A stretch of 64,000 bases of DNA from Schauerella aestuarii (GTDB lineage Bacteria; Pseudomonadota; Gammaproteobacteria; Burkholderiales; Burkholderiaceae_B): the NCBI RefSeq assembly GCF_009866805.1, contig NZ_SIZW01000038.1:248001-312000 (forward strand). Reading direction: 5' to 3'. The position numbers and the translations under genes were made by a program. The notes under the pieces are model-generated. The model was not told the origin of the DNA, searched no databases, and worked only from the letters and a program-made list of their open reading frames with translations. Shown piece by piece: positions 8,098 through 17,150 of this stretch. Position 1 is the stretch's first letter; every line of letters begins with the position of its first letter.

Positions 8098-10590
8098 TCA
8101 GCGCCGCTTGCGCGGGCCCTTCGGTCCGGCCGCCGCACGCTTGGCGACCGCCTCGCGTTTCACACTGGCCGAACCCTCGCGCTTGGCCTGCGCGCGCCGC
8201 TCGCTTGAGGTCGATCCCTTCAAAGCCGCCGGCTTGGGCGCTGCTGCCTTCTTCACGCGCCGCGGCGCGTCGTCCGGGCCGCGCGCCGCCTGCTTGCGCA
8301 ACGCGTCAAAGCTGGTGCCCTCCACCAACCTGAATTCGATGCGGCGCGCTTCGAGATCCACGCGAGCGACCTGTACCTGCACCTTATCGGTCAGGCGATA
8401 GCGCATGCCGGTGCGTTCGCCGCGCAACTCGTGCATGGCTTCGTTGAACTGGAAGTACTCGCCGCCCAATTCAGACACGTGCACGAGCCCTTCTACGTGC
8501 AAGGTATCCAGCGTGACGAAGATCCCGAACGTTGTCACTCCGGTTACGGTCCCGCTGAAATCCTCACCCACGCGCTCTTTCACGAACCAGCACTTGAGCC
8601 AGGCTTCGACGTCGCGCGAGGCTTCGTCGGCGCGGCGTTCGCTGGCCGACAGGATCAGCCCGAGCTTTTCCCAGATCGCATGTTCGTGCTCCTTCTGCGT
8701 ATCGCCCACGATCACCGGCACCTGAGCCACATCGGGCACATAGCGCTTGCCTGCCAGCAACGCCTTGATCACGCGATGCGTGAGCAAGTCGGGATAGCGG
8801 CGAATCGGCGAAGTGAAGTGGGTGTAACCCGGATACGAAAGACCGAAGTGACCCACATTCTCCGGGCTGTAGACGGCCTGCTGCATGGATCGCAGGCACA
8901 TGGTCTGCAGAAGTTGATAATCCGGTCGTGCCCGCACCGTGTCGAGCAACTTGCCGTAATCCGAGGCGGTCGGCTCCGCGCCCCCGCCCAACGACAACGC
9001 CTGCACCTTCAGAAACTCACGCAGCGCCTTCAAACGCTCGGGCGTGGGGCCTTCGTGAATGCGGTACAGACCCGGATGCTTGCTGCGCGTCATGAAGTCG
9101 GCCGCGCAGGTATTCGCGCACAGCATGCACTCCTCGATCAGCTTGTGCGCATCGTTGCGTACCGACGGCACGATGCTTTCGATGCGACCGAGCTCATTGC
9201 AGACGATCTTGGTTTCGACCGTGTCGAAATCGATGGCACCCCGCGTCTTGCGTGCTTGCAGCAAGACCTGGAACACCGAATACAGATCCTGAATGTGCGG
9301 CAACACATGGCTCATGCTTTGAGCCATCGGGCCGGTCGGCTGCTGCAATGCCGTCCACACATTCGTATAGGTGGTGCGCGCGTGCGAATGAATCACCGCG
9401 TTATAGAACTGATAGGCCGACACCGTACCGGCCGTCGCGCCTGTGGCCGGGATGACCATGTCGCACACGAGCACGAGACGGTCGACGTTCGGGTTCAACG
9501 AACACAAACCATTCGACAACGTTTCGGGCAACATCGGGATCACGCGGCGCGGAAAGTACACGCTCGTGCCGCGCTCGATCGCGTCATCATCCAGGGCATC
9601 GCCCGCCTGCACGTAATGGCTCACATCGGCAATGGCGACCAGCAGGCGCCAACCCGGACGCTTGCGCTTGGCCGTGCCCAACTCCACCGCTTCGCAATAG
9701 ACCGCATCATCGAAGTCGCGCGCATCTTCGCCGTCGATCGTGATGAAAGGCACATCGCGCAAATCGATACGCTGATCCAGATCGCTGTCGCGCACGGTAT
9801 CCGGCAAACGCGCTGCCTGCTTGCGCGCCGCTTCCGAAAACTCAACCGGAACGTCGAATTTGCGCACGGCGATTTCGATTTCCATGCCCGGATCGTCGAT
9901 CTCGCCCAGCACCTCCGATACGCGGCCCATCGGCTGCGTATGGCGTGTGGGCTGCTCGAGAATATCGACTGTGACGACCTGGCCGTGTTGCGCGCCATTG
10001 GTTTCGCTGGGCGGAATCAGAATGTCGTGCTTGATGCGCTGATCTTCCGGCACCACGATAGACAAACCGCGCTCGTGCAACAGACGCCCAACCAGACGAT
10101 TCGTGCGGCGCTCCAGCACTTCGACGATCGTCGCCTCAGGCTTGCCGCGGTATTCGCCCGACGGCTTGACCAGAACGCGGTCGCCATGCAGGACTTTAAG
10201 CATTTCGCGCGGCGATAAGAAGAAGTCCTTCCCACCGTCATCACGCAGAAGAAACCCGAACCCATCCCGGTGGCCTTGAACCTTGCCGGCGATGAAATCG
10301 AGTTTGTTGGCCAGAAGCAACACGCCTTTGCGGTTGGGCATCAATTGCCCATCTCGCTCCATGGCGTTCAAACGACGGTCGAAACCGACTTGCGTCGCGT
10401 CGCGGGTAATGCCCATCCGTTCGGCCAATTCGACCGGAGACAAAGGGGAGCCGGCGCTTCTCAAGGCATCGAGGATCGCTTCCCGACTGGGCACATCGGG
10501 GTCGAAATCGACGGGAGTAGTCGGCAAGACTGGGGATCGTTTGTTATTGGATTCGCTATTTGATCGTTTTGCCAAAACTGAAAGTTCCAT
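8098..10590 (-). CDS. rnr: Ribonuclease R
   Basis: RNase R is a processive 3'-5' exoribonuclease that degrades structured RNA and takes part in RNA quality control. The 830-residue protein shows the family order: an N-terminal HTH_12-like domain (about 35-90), cold-shock domains (about 90-250), the RNB catalytic domain with the acidic cluster IDGEDARDFDDAVY near 285, and a C-terminal S1 domain (about 655-735, FSGTVTGVTTFGIFVTLD). A long Lys/Arg/Ala-rich tail follows to the end, as in other RNase R proteins. It is the first gene of a leftward operon with rlmB and the PLP enzyme. Confidence 0.96.
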   Translation of the reverse strand: MELSVLAKRSNSESNNKRSPVLPTTPVDFDPDVPSREAILDALRSAGSPLSPVELAERMGITRDATQVGFDRRLNAMERDGQLMPNRKGVLLLANKLDFIAGKVQGHRDGFGFLLRDDGGKDFFLSPREMLKVLHGDRVLVKPSGEYRGKPEATIVEVLERRTNRLVGRLLHERGLSIVVPEDQRIKHDILIPPSETNGAQHGQVVTVDILEQPTRHTQPMGRVSEVLGEIDDPGMEIEIAVRKFDVPVEFSEAARKQAARLPDTVRDSDLDQRIDLRDVPFITIDGEDARDFDDAVYCEAVELGTAKRKRPGWRLLVAIADVSHYVQAGDALDDDAIERGTSVYFPRRVIPMLPETLSNGLCSLNPNVDRLVLVCDMVIPATGATAGTVSAYQFYNAVIHSHARTTYTNVWTALQQPTGPMAQSMSHVLPHIQDLYSVFQVLLQARKTRGAIDFDTVETKIVCNELGRIESIVPSVRNDAHKLIEECMLCANTCAADFMTRSKHPGLYRIHEGPTPERLKALREFLKVQALSLGGGAEPTASDYGKLLDTVRARPDYQLLQTMCLRSMQQAVYSPENVGHFGLSYPGYTHFTSPIRRYPDLLTHRVIKALLAGKRYVPDVAQVPVIVGDTQKEHEHAIWEKLGLILSASERRADEASRDVEAWLKCWFVKERVGEDFSGTVTGVTTFGIFVTLDTLHVEGLVHVSELGGEYFQFNEAMHELRGERTGMRYRLTDKVQVQVARVDLEARRIEFRLVEGTSFDALRKQAARGPDDAPRRVKKAAAPKPAALKGSTSSERRAQAKREGSASVKREAVAKRAAAGPKGPRKRR

Positions 10591-10821
10591 TTATAATGCA
10601 CGTCTTCTGTGGATTACCCCAGAGTGAGCGCTGCAGTTAGTAGATCGCATTGTCGCAGATTGCTGGCCTAAGTACCTATCTACCGCATTTATCCGCTTTT
10701 AGCAGTGCTGGATGACACGACTCAGAAACGAGTCGAAAAAAGAGTCACTCAGCAAAGTTCTAGAAACGTTGTACGGCAAGATCGAGATTTAAGCTGCTTT
10801 TCATGACATCTTGATCGCAGT

Positions 10822-10906
10822 GCCCAGGTGGCGGAATTGGTAGACGCGCACGGTTCAGGTCCGTGTGCCGCAAGGTGTGGAGGTTCGAGTCCTCTCCTGG
10901 GCACCA
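10822..10906 (+). tRNA. tRNA-Leu (anticodon CAG), copy 1
   Basis: An 85-nt class II tRNA with acceptor stem GCCCAGG/CCTGGGC, anticodon loop TTCAGGT (anticodon CAG, reading CUG), a long variable arm and an encoded CCA. The T loop is TTCGAGT. It is identical to copy 2 at 11522-11606 except for one base in the acceptor stem. Confidence 0.97.
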
Positions 10907-11521
10907 CAGAATTCTAAATCAAAATCCTTGCTTGCCTAGGCGATTTTCGGGTTTTGATTGCGATGCAGCAATTGTCGATGTTGGTTGCCAATCTGCATTG
11001 CCATTGCTCATTGCCAATGCGTGCAGGTGGTGCCACGCAGACAGCATCGCACCGCCCTTTGTAGTTCCAGCATTCGCAACGCCCGACAACGATTCCTTCG
11101 ATGTTGGGCGTTTTGCTTTTCAGCGACGTTACCCAGGGCCCGATACAGTGTGGCACTCCCTATCGTTGTGCTTTCAATCAGGACGTTCACGCGCACAGCC
11201 ATATTGCCCATTCGTGCACATGCTGTGGCACCCCATTGCCTCGCAACGGTCGCCTCGCCACGGCGCCACACAATGCCAGCGAGCTCGATCCGCCCTCATG
11301 TGCTGCAGCGGTCACGCCAACAACGCCTGCACGGTGATCTCAGTCGTTAAGCTGAAACCGATCAGACGCGCATTGATCCATTGACCGTCCCGACAACACC
11401 CCGCATTCGGCGCAAAAACGCCACAAATTATGGCCTGTACAAATCGACTTGCGCGTTTTCAAAAAAGTCAGCATAATCTCGCCTCTGTCGCGCAAAGCAG
11501 TATCGACGCAACGGAAGCAGT
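10907..11521. other. 615-bp spacer between the two tRNA-Leu genes
   Basis: I see no gene here. Open frames exist in both directions but show neither a good ribosome-binding site nor recognisable protein sequence. A promoter for copy 2 is visible at its right end. Confidence 0.6.
11449..11477 (+). promoter_or_regulatory. Probable sigma-70 promoter of tRNA-Leu copy 2
   Basis: A -35 hexamer TTGCGC and a -10 hexamer CATAAT are separated by 17 bp and end 44 bp before the tRNA, the expected position for a tRNA transcription start. Confidence 0.55.
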
Positions 11522-11606
11522 GCCCAGGTGGCGGAATTGGTAGACGCGCACGGTTCAGGTCCGTGTGCCGCAAGGTGTGGAGGTTCGAGTCCTCTTCTGG
11601 GCACCA
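11522..11606 (+). tRNA. tRNA-Leu (anticodon CAG), copy 2
   Basis: Same structure as copy 1 with anticodon CAG and an encoded CCA. The one difference changes acceptor pair 7-66 from G-C to a G-U wobble, so it should still fold. It is followed by a terminator. Confidence 0.97.
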
Positions 11607-11621
11607 TCAAGCAAGACAGAT

Positions 11622-11660
11622 TGAACCCGCAACGTGAAAGCGTCAGCGGGTTTTTTCTTG
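11622..11660 (+). terminator. Terminator after tRNA-Leu copy 2
   Basis: An inverted repeat AACCCGC...GCGGGTT is followed directly by TTTTTTC, 16 bases after the tRNA. Confidence 0.8.
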
Positions 11661-11681
11661 CCTGCACAAAACGCATGCGCG

Positions 11682-11771
11682 ACGCTGTGCGTATTGGCGC
11701 TGTGCATATTGGCGCTGTGCGTATTGTCGCGGCGAATAGTGGCGCAGTGCGTATCGGGGCTGTGCGTCTCC
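11682..11771. repeat. Degenerate 15-bp tandem repeat, six units
   Basis: The unit GCGCTGTGCGTATTG occurs about six times. Three units are nearly identical and three are diverged. It lies between the tRNA-Leu terminator and the stop codon of the GNAT gene and is not coding. Confidence 0.8.
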
Positions 11772-11811
11772 TAGCGGTAAACGGCGGCGCGGTGCAATGC
11801 GCCTTTGTGGC

Positions 11812-12240
11812 TCAGATGTCGCGCACCATCTCGATGTGGGGAATGCCGGCGTCCATGGTGATCTCGCCATGAGCCGTAAACCCGCTGCGCGCGTAAAAGC
11901 CTTGGGCGTGGGTTTGCGCGCTGAGCACGAAACGCTTGTGTCCGTCGGCAATGCCGCGGGTCATCAGCGCTTCCAGCAGTTGCCGGCCGACGCCCGTGCC
12001 GCGTGCGTGCCGATGCACGGCCATGCGTCCAATATGGCCATCGGGCAGCAGCCGACCCGTGCCGGCCGGCGCACCGTCCGCACCGTAAGCCACGGCGTGA
12101 ATACTTACCGGATCCATATCGTCACGCTCGAGCTCGAGCGGTACGCCCTGCTCAGCAACGAACACATCATGCCGCACGTTCAATGCGTCTTGCGCTAACG
12201 TCACCCAATCTCCGACGACCAACGTGATCTGCCCTGCCAT
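11812..12240 (-). CDS. GNAT-family N-acetyltransferase
   Basis: This 142-residue protein has the GNAT acetyl-CoA fold. The entry motif LNVRHDVFVAEQGVPLELERD is typical of the ElaA/PhnO-like branch. The pyrophosphate-binding loop is HARGTGVGRQLLEAL (motif A), and HAQGFYARSGF is motif B. I choose the ATG at 12240 because an AGGAG sequence lies 6-7 bases upstream. The substrate cannot be told from sequence. It is a single gene, convergent with tRNA-Leu copy 2. Confidence 0.88.
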   Translation of the reverse strand: MAGQITLVVGDWVTLAQDALNVRHDVFVAEQGVPLELERDDMDPVSIHAVAYGADGAPAGTGRLLPDGHIGRMAVHRHARGTGVGRQLLEALMTRGIADGHKRFVLSAQTHAQGFYARSGFTAHGEITMDAGIPHIEMVRDI

Positions 12241-12403
12241 GCCCTCTCCTCTGAATGCCGATCGATGAATCGTCATTCTACGGGGCCTTTGCCGCGGGTA
12301 TTGCGAGACGCCCCGCGGCCCTGGACCACGCCACCTGACGCCAGGCCGAATGGACAACCGACAACCCGGCGAGCAGCAACCCAAATCGATAACCTGCGAC
12401 CGA

Positions 12404-12426
12404 AACCGCAACCGCAACCGCAACCG
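12404..12426. repeat. Short AACCGC hexanucleotide repeat
   Basis: About four units of the hexamer AACCGC. It lies in the 332-bp gap between the GNAT gene and the ArsB-like gene, where nothing else is seen. Confidence 0.7.
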
Positions 12427-12572
12427 ACAACGCTAGCCCGACAGCAACATTCACAGCAAAAGCTCCTCAAGCGTGTTACACGGGCTTCTCATAGAATGGC
12501 GCACGCTCGTCGCGACCCGGTGCTACGGCGCTGCATCAGCCTCCCCCCTACCCGCCCCATCCTTATTCCATC

Positions 12573-13856
12573 ATGACGCTTCTGGCGATATCGATTTTTG
12601 TTCTGACCCTGGTGTTCGTGATCTGGCAGCCCAAAGGACTGAATGTGGGATGGAGCGCCACGGCGGGCGCAGCGATCGCATTGCTGACCGGAACGGTGAG
12701 CTTCGCCGATGTCGCTCAGGTCTGGCACATCGTCTGGAATGCCACCGCCACGTTTATCGCCATCATCATCACCAGCTTGATCCTCGATCAGGCAGGCTTC
12801 TTCAAATGGGCAGCTTTGCACGTGGCACATTGGGGCGGCGGATTCGGCCGGCGCCTGTTTGCTGCGATCGTTATCCTGGGCGCGCTGGTCACGGCCCTGT
12901 TCGCCAATGACGGCGCCGCGCTGATATTGACGCCGATCGTGATGGAGATGCTGCTGGCACTGGGCTTTGGCCCCGCTGCGTCGCTGGCTTTCGTCATGGC
13001 GGCAGGCTTCATCGCCGACACCGGCAGCATCCCCCTGATCGTGTCGAATCTCGTCAATATCCTGTCGGCCGACTTTTTCAACATCAGCTTTGCCCGCTAT
13101 GCCGCGGTGATGGTGCCGGTAAACGTTGTGGCGGTGCTCGGTAGCCTCGGCATCCTGATGATTTATTTCAGGCGCGACATTCCACGCCAATACGATGTCA
13201 CGATCCTGCCTGACCCCTGCACGGCGATCCGCGATCCGCTCACGTTCAAGGCGGGGTGGATCGTTCTGACGTTGTTGCTCGTCGGATTTTTCGTCCTGGA
13301 GCCCATGGGCATTCCCGTCAGCGCGATCGCCGCCGTTGGCGCGGCTGGACTCCTGCTCGCCGCCGGCCGCAACCACATCGTCGGCACGCGCAAGATCATG
13401 CGTGAGGCACCTTGGCACATCGTCGTGTTTTCGTTGGGGATGTATTTGGTCGTCTACGGCTTGCGTAATGCCGGCCTGACGGTCTATCTCACGCAGTTTC
13501 TCGATTGGTGCGCGCAATTCGGCGTATGGGGCGCAGCGATGGGAACCGGCATCAGCACGGCCCTCATGGCCTCCGTCATGAACAATCTGCCCACTGTACT
13601 TATTGGGGCATTGTCGATTGCCGATACCACCGCCGTTGGCGCCGTGAAGGAGGCGATGATTTACGGCAATGTGATCGGCAGCGATCTCGGCCCAAAGATC
13701 ACTCCAATCGGCAGTCTCGCCACGTTACTTTGGCTGCACGTGCTTGCCCGCAAGGGCATGGTGATCACGTGGGGCTACTACTTCAAGGTAGGTATCGTGC
13801 TGACGGTGCCGGTGCTGCTGCTCACACTGGCGGCGCTCGCAATAAGGCTGTCCTAG
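12573..13856 (+). CDS. arsB: ArsB-type arsenite efflux pump
   Basis: The 427-residue protein is a polytopic membrane protein of the ArsB/NhaD ion-transporter superfamily. ArsB extrudes arsenite (and antimonite), sometimes with an ArsA ATPase. I count about eleven hydrophobic segments. Family-type stretches are [18 protein letters not shown] near 110 and [17 protein letters not shown] near 150. A conserved C-terminal stretch is [13 protein letters not shown], followed by [19 protein letters not shown]. No arsR, arsC or arsA lies beside it, so its induction by arsenic is not shown here. A 27-bp tandem repeat begins at its stop codon. Confidence 0.88.
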   Translation: MTLLAISIFVLTLVFVIWQPKGLNVGWSATAGAAIALLTGTVSFADVAQVWHIVWNATATFIAIIITSLILDQAGFFKWAALHVAHWGGGFGRRLFAAIVILGALVTALFANDGAALILTPIVMEMLLALGFGPAASLAFVMAAGFIADTGSIPLIVSNLVNILSADFFNISFARYAAVMVPVNVVAVLGSLGILMIYFRRDIPRQYDVTILPDPCTAIRDPLTFKAGWIVLTLLLVGFFVLEPMGIPVSAIAAVGAAGLLLAAGRNHIVGTRKIMREAPWHIVVFSLGMYLVVYGLRNAGLTVYLTQFLDWCAQFGVWGAAMGTGISTALMASVMNNLPTVLIGALSIADTTAVGAVKEAMIYGNVIGSDLGPKITPIGSLATLLWLHVLARKGMVITWGYYFKVGIVLTVPVLLLTLAALAIRLS

Positions 13857-13955
13857 CCAAGGGCATAACGTAGGCTGCCCTGGCCAAGGGCATGACGTCG
13901 GTGGCAGCCGTGGGCATCGCGCCAGTCGTAGCCGCCCGCATCGCGTCTGCCGTAG
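13848..13955. repeat. 27-bp tandem repeat at the arsB stop codon
   Basis: Four units of 27 bp. Units 1 and 2 are clearly related (CTGTCCTAGCC and CTGCCCTGGCC starts); units 3 and 4 are diverged but in phase. The first unit begins two codons before the arsB stop, so the TAG is part of it. Confidence 0.7.
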
Positions 13956-13964
13956 CCGGAGAAA

Positions 13965-14147
13965 TCAAACCCCGGTAATGCGCGGCTCTTTGATTTCGGC
14001 CGGCCGCTCACCCGGTGGCAACTTGTAGCTCTCGTCGTCCTCCCGGGGATCTTCCGGCTGGGGCGGCGCGTCGGGATCGCGATCACGAGGGATATCGCCC
14101 TCGTTGGGATCGGGAACATGAAACGGCGGCGGGATCTGTGTAGCCAT
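13965..14147 (-). CDS. Small acidic, proline-rich hypothetical protein
   Basis: A 60-residue protein rich in Pro, Asp, Glu and Arg (for example HVPDPNEGDIPRDRDPDAPP), with no membrane segment and no cysteine, so it is probably disordered. The ATG at 14147 follows GGAGAGG at a good distance, which supports translation. I do not recognise a family. It is divergent from the other small acidic protein at 14399, with 251 bp between them that show no other gene. Confidence 0.6.
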   Translation of the reverse strand: MATQIPPPFHVPDPNEGDIPRDRDPDAPPQPEDPREDDESYKLPPGERPAEIKEPRITGV

Positions 14148-14398
14148 TAACCTCTCCAATACAACACGACGGGGGGATGAAGGCTGCCGCGCAAATAATG
14201 TTCCTAGCGTCAATGTTCCTACCGTAAATGCTCCTGCTGTCGGCATCGCCATGATCCGACGCCGCCTATTGGCACCAGCAACCGGCAGCACGCATCGGCA
14301 CAACTGGGCGCGTGTCGCACTCGTGCTCCGCACAGGGCACGCGACATGCGTCAGCTGGGCATTGATGCTCACCCACCCCGATTCAGGAGCCCACTCTC

Positions 14399-14683
14399 AT
14401 GGCAACCAGCAATCTCATCACCGACCCCGCAGATGCGATCGATCCTACCACCGGACGCGACAATGGCGCGCTCGGGCCTGGCGACAGCTCTGATTCCGGC
14501 AGTGACACCCCACCCAATATGCGCGGCCGCGACACCGATTCGCAAATGACGGGCGATCGCGCCGGGGTGGGCCTGGACGACGACCAGGACGAAGCCGACG
14601 ATTTGAATACCGATCACATCGCCGGGGAAGCGGAGGCAGGTGTGTCCCACACACCTCCCGATCCGATCAAAAACGGCGGCTGA
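14399..14683 (+). CDS. Small acidic hypothetical protein
   Basis: A 94-residue hydrophilic protein rich in Asp, Gly, Ser and Thr (for example DPADAIDPTTGRDNG and GLDDDQDEADDLN), with no signal peptide or membrane helix. Proteins of this style with a DAIDPTTGRDNG start are widespread in Burkholderiales as hypothetical proteins. The start is preceded by CAGGAG. No function can be assigned. It is followed by a strong terminator. Confidence 0.65.
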   Translation: MATSNLITDPADAIDPTTGRDNGALGPGDSSDSGSDTPPNMRGRDTDSQMTGDRAGVGLDDDQDEADDLNTDHIAGEAEAGVSHTPPDPIKNGG

Positions 14684-14724
14684 CCACTACCCACCTTTGC
14701 GCAATCTCTTGACGCAAGGCACCC

Positions 14725-14760
14725 AAAAAAATGCCCGCGATGTTCGCGGGCATTTTTCAT
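14725..14760. terminator. Bidirectional terminator
   Basis: The stem ATGCCCGCGA...TGTTCGCGGGCAT is flanked by seven A on the left and TTTTT on the right, so it can serve both the small protein gene on the plus strand and the DJ-1 gene on the minus strand. Confidence 0.85.
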
Positions 14761-14813
14761 GTCGATCGATCATTTGGCGCTCCGGCGATCAAGCCGATTA
14801 TTGGCGCTGGCAA

Positions 14814-15365
14814 TTAAGCGGCTTTATTGCTCTGCAAAAGCTTGAGCAGCTCGCGGTTGAACGCAGGCAGATCGTCAGGCTTGCGGCTGCTGATCAGATT
14901 GCCATCCACCACCACCTCCTGATCCACCCACTCCGCGCCGGCGTTGCGCAGGTCGTCCTGAAGCGACGGGAAACTCGTTATCTTGCGGCCGTTCAAAAGT
15001 TTGGCCGACACTAGCAGCCATGCACCGTGACAAATTACCGCAATCGGCTTTTTCGCTTCGGCCATCTGTTTGACGAACGCCTGTGCCTGCGGATGCATGC
15101 GGATTTCATCTGCGTTCACGACACCCCCTGGCAGTACCACGGCGTCGAAGTGGGTCGCATCCGCCTCAGCGAAAATCAGGTCGACGTCGACCTTCTCGCC
15201 TTTTTCGTCGTGCTCCATGCCTTGAATAGGTTCGCGTTTGGCCGACACGACCACAGCGCGACCACCCGCTTGAGTGATGGCACGTTTGGGTTCCAACAAT
15301 TCCGACTGCTCGAATCCGTCGACTGCGAGCAATGCGACGTTGAGGTCTTTGATGTCCTGGGCCAT
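14814..15365 (-). CDS. DJ-1/PfpI-family protein (YhbO-like)
   Basis: This 183-residue protein belongs to the DJ-1/PfpI superfamily, whose members include protein/nucleotide deglycases and stress proteins. The reactive cysteine is Cys112 in the nucleophile elbow AVICHGAW, followed by His113, and the conserved acidic residue lies in GFEQSEL near residue 22. The segment VVLPGGVVNADEIRMHP is also typical. Single gene, sharing a bidirectional terminator with the small acidic protein gene. The exact substrate is unknown. Confidence 0.92.
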   Translation of the reverse strand: MAQDIKDLNVALLAVDGFEQSELLEPKRAITQAGGRAVVVSAKREPIQGMEHDEKGEKVDVDLIFAEADATHFDAVVLPGGVVNADEIRMHPQAQAFVKQMAEAKKPIAVICHGAWLLVSAKLLNGRKITSFPSLQDDLRNAGAEWVDQEVVVDGNLISSRKPDDLPAFNRELLKLLQSNKAA

Positions 15366-15464
15366 ATGGCGCTCCTTACAAAAGAAATGCGGCGGTCAAG
15401 CGCCGCCGCGTTGGTCTTTTGAACGGAGCAAACCCAGTGCCCAAGCCTCGGGGCACTGGCGGGA

Positions 15465-16844
15465 TTACGCGTTGTCGCGTGCCGCCTCGTTGGCAATCCG
15501 AGGTTCGTAGCCCGCTGCTGCGTATTCTTCCAAGCGGTTGTAAAGGGTTTTCAAACTGATGCCCAATACCTCAGCCGCATGCTTCTTCACCCCACCGCAT
15601 TGCTCTAGCGTCGCGAAGATCAAGCGACGATCGGCGTCAGCCAATGGCACGCCCACCGGCACGCTGATATGCGTGCCGCTCGTGGCAGACGCCTTGGCAG
15701 AGGACACTTGCAGCGGAATCAGGCCGGCCTTGATCATGTCGCCATCCGCCATGATGAACACGCGATGAACGTAATTCTTGAGCTCGCGCACGTTACCCGG
15801 CCAAGCATGGGCGGAGATGGCCTGCAGCGTTTCCGGAGAAAACGTTTTATGGGTTTCGTGCTCTTTGTTAAGGCTATCGAGAAACTGGTTGGCGATCATC
15901 AGCATGTCATCGCCGCGTTCGCGCAAGGCCGGCAATTCGAGCGGAAACACATTCAGGCGATGGAATAAATCTTCGCGCAGCTTGCCTTCGGCAACGGCCT
16001 CTTCAGGATCCCGATTGGTGGCTGCGATCACGCGGACGTCGCTGGCAATTTCCTTGTTGGTGCCCACCCGCATAAACAAACCCGTTTCGAGCACGCGCAG
16101 CAATTTGACCTGCAAATCGATCGGCATCTCGGTCACTTCATCCAGGAACAAGGTGCCGCCATTGGCGCGCTCGAAGTAACCCTTGTGCTGCCGATCTGCG
16201 CCGGTAAAGCTTCCCCGCTCATGGCCGAAAAATTCACTTTCGATCAAATTGGGCGAAATGGCGCCACAGTTGACCGGCAGAAACGGATCCTTGCTGCGGG
16301 GACTGAGCTCGTGCACAGCCTGCGCCGCCAGCTCTTTGCCGGTGCCGCTTTCGCCCATCAACAATACGGTTGCATCGGTTGGGGCGACTTTTCGAATACG
16401 CTCGTAGAGCTGACGCATCGGAGCCGACTTGCCGAGCATTTTGCCAAAACGACCATCTTCTTCGAACGACATTCCCCAAGCCGACACCCCGCCCAAGCGA
16501 GGAATACGGCTCAGCACCAGACCCAGGCGCTGCAGATTGACCGGTTTGACCAGGTAATCCGTGGCGCCAAGACGCAATGCTTCCACCGCGCTATCCACAC
16601 TGGCATGGCCCGTGATGAACACCACATCGGTGTTCGAAGACTGAAGCAAAGGAAAAAGATCGATGCCATTGCCGTCAGGCAAGTGAAGGTCGGTGAGAAC
16701 AAGATCCGGCGCCTGACGCAGGATCTGGATCTTCGCTTCTTTGATGTTTCCCGCTTGAGCGACGGTAAACCCTTCGTCTTTAACGAATTCGACCAGCACC
16801 GCACGTACGCACGGTTCGTCGTCAATAATCAAGACATGTGGCAT
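15465..16844 (-). CDS. Sigma-54-dependent response regulator (NtrC type)
   Basis: A 459-residue enhancer-binding protein of the NtrC class. It has a receiver domain with phosphoacceptor Asp52 and Lys100, then an AAA+ domain with Walker A GESGTGKE at 164-171, the sigma-54-contacting loop at 211-216 and Walker B (GGTLFLDEVTEM). The Fis-type helix-turn-helix is at the end (HAAEVLGISLKTLYNRLEEY). The contact loop reads GSFTGA, not the consensus GAFTGA, as in several natural activators. I use the ATG at 16844, since it begins MPHVLIIDDEP. It is divergent from a second activator at 17151 and close to rpoN. Confidence 0.95.
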   Translation of the reverse strand: MPHVLIIDDEPCVRAVLVEFVKDEGFTVAQAGNIKEAKIQILRQAPDLVLTDLHLPDGNGIDLFPLLQSSNTDVVFITGHASVDSAVEALRLGATDYLVKPVNLQRLGLVLSRIPRLGGVSAWGMSFEEDGRFGKMLGKSAPMRQLYERIRKVAPTDATVLLMGESGTGKELAAQAVHELSPRSKDPFLPVNCGAISPNLIESEFFGHERGSFTGADRQHKGYFERANGGTLFLDEVTEMPIDLQVKLLRVLETGLFMRVGTNKEIASDVRVIAATNRDPEEAVAEGKLREDLFHRLNVFPLELPALRERGDDMLMIANQFLDSLNKEHETHKTFSPETLQAISAHAWPGNVRELKNYVHRVFIMADGDMIKAGLIPLQVSSAKASATSGTHISVPVGVPLADADRRLIFATLEQCGGVKKHAAEVLGISLKTLYNRLEEYAAAGYEPRIANEAARDNA

Positions 16845-17150
16845 TGCTTCACCCTTATTAGCGTGGGGCTTTCGACCCTGACGCAGTCCGTGAGACGGAC
16901 ACAGCCTGTAGTTTAGTTCTTCCCCGAGGATCACCCGAAGAAGCGCTGGGATTGTGCAGGATTTTGCGGTGCCCCGCCCGCCGTGCGCGTCAAAAAATAC
17001 GCTGCGGAAAGTAAATATTGTTCGTACTGTTACAACCTGAGCAAAATGCACCCCGAGCTGTCATTGTAATTAGTACACTTTGACCTGTCGCAGTTTTATG
17101 AGTTTGGGCCTCGCCACCAGCGTAACCCGAGCCTTCTTGGAGTTTTTCGG

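Noticed and set aside
10863-11384. A 173-residue frame between the tRNA-Leu genes
   Set aside because: It starts inside the first tRNA, has no ribosome-binding site and a composition unlike coding sequence.
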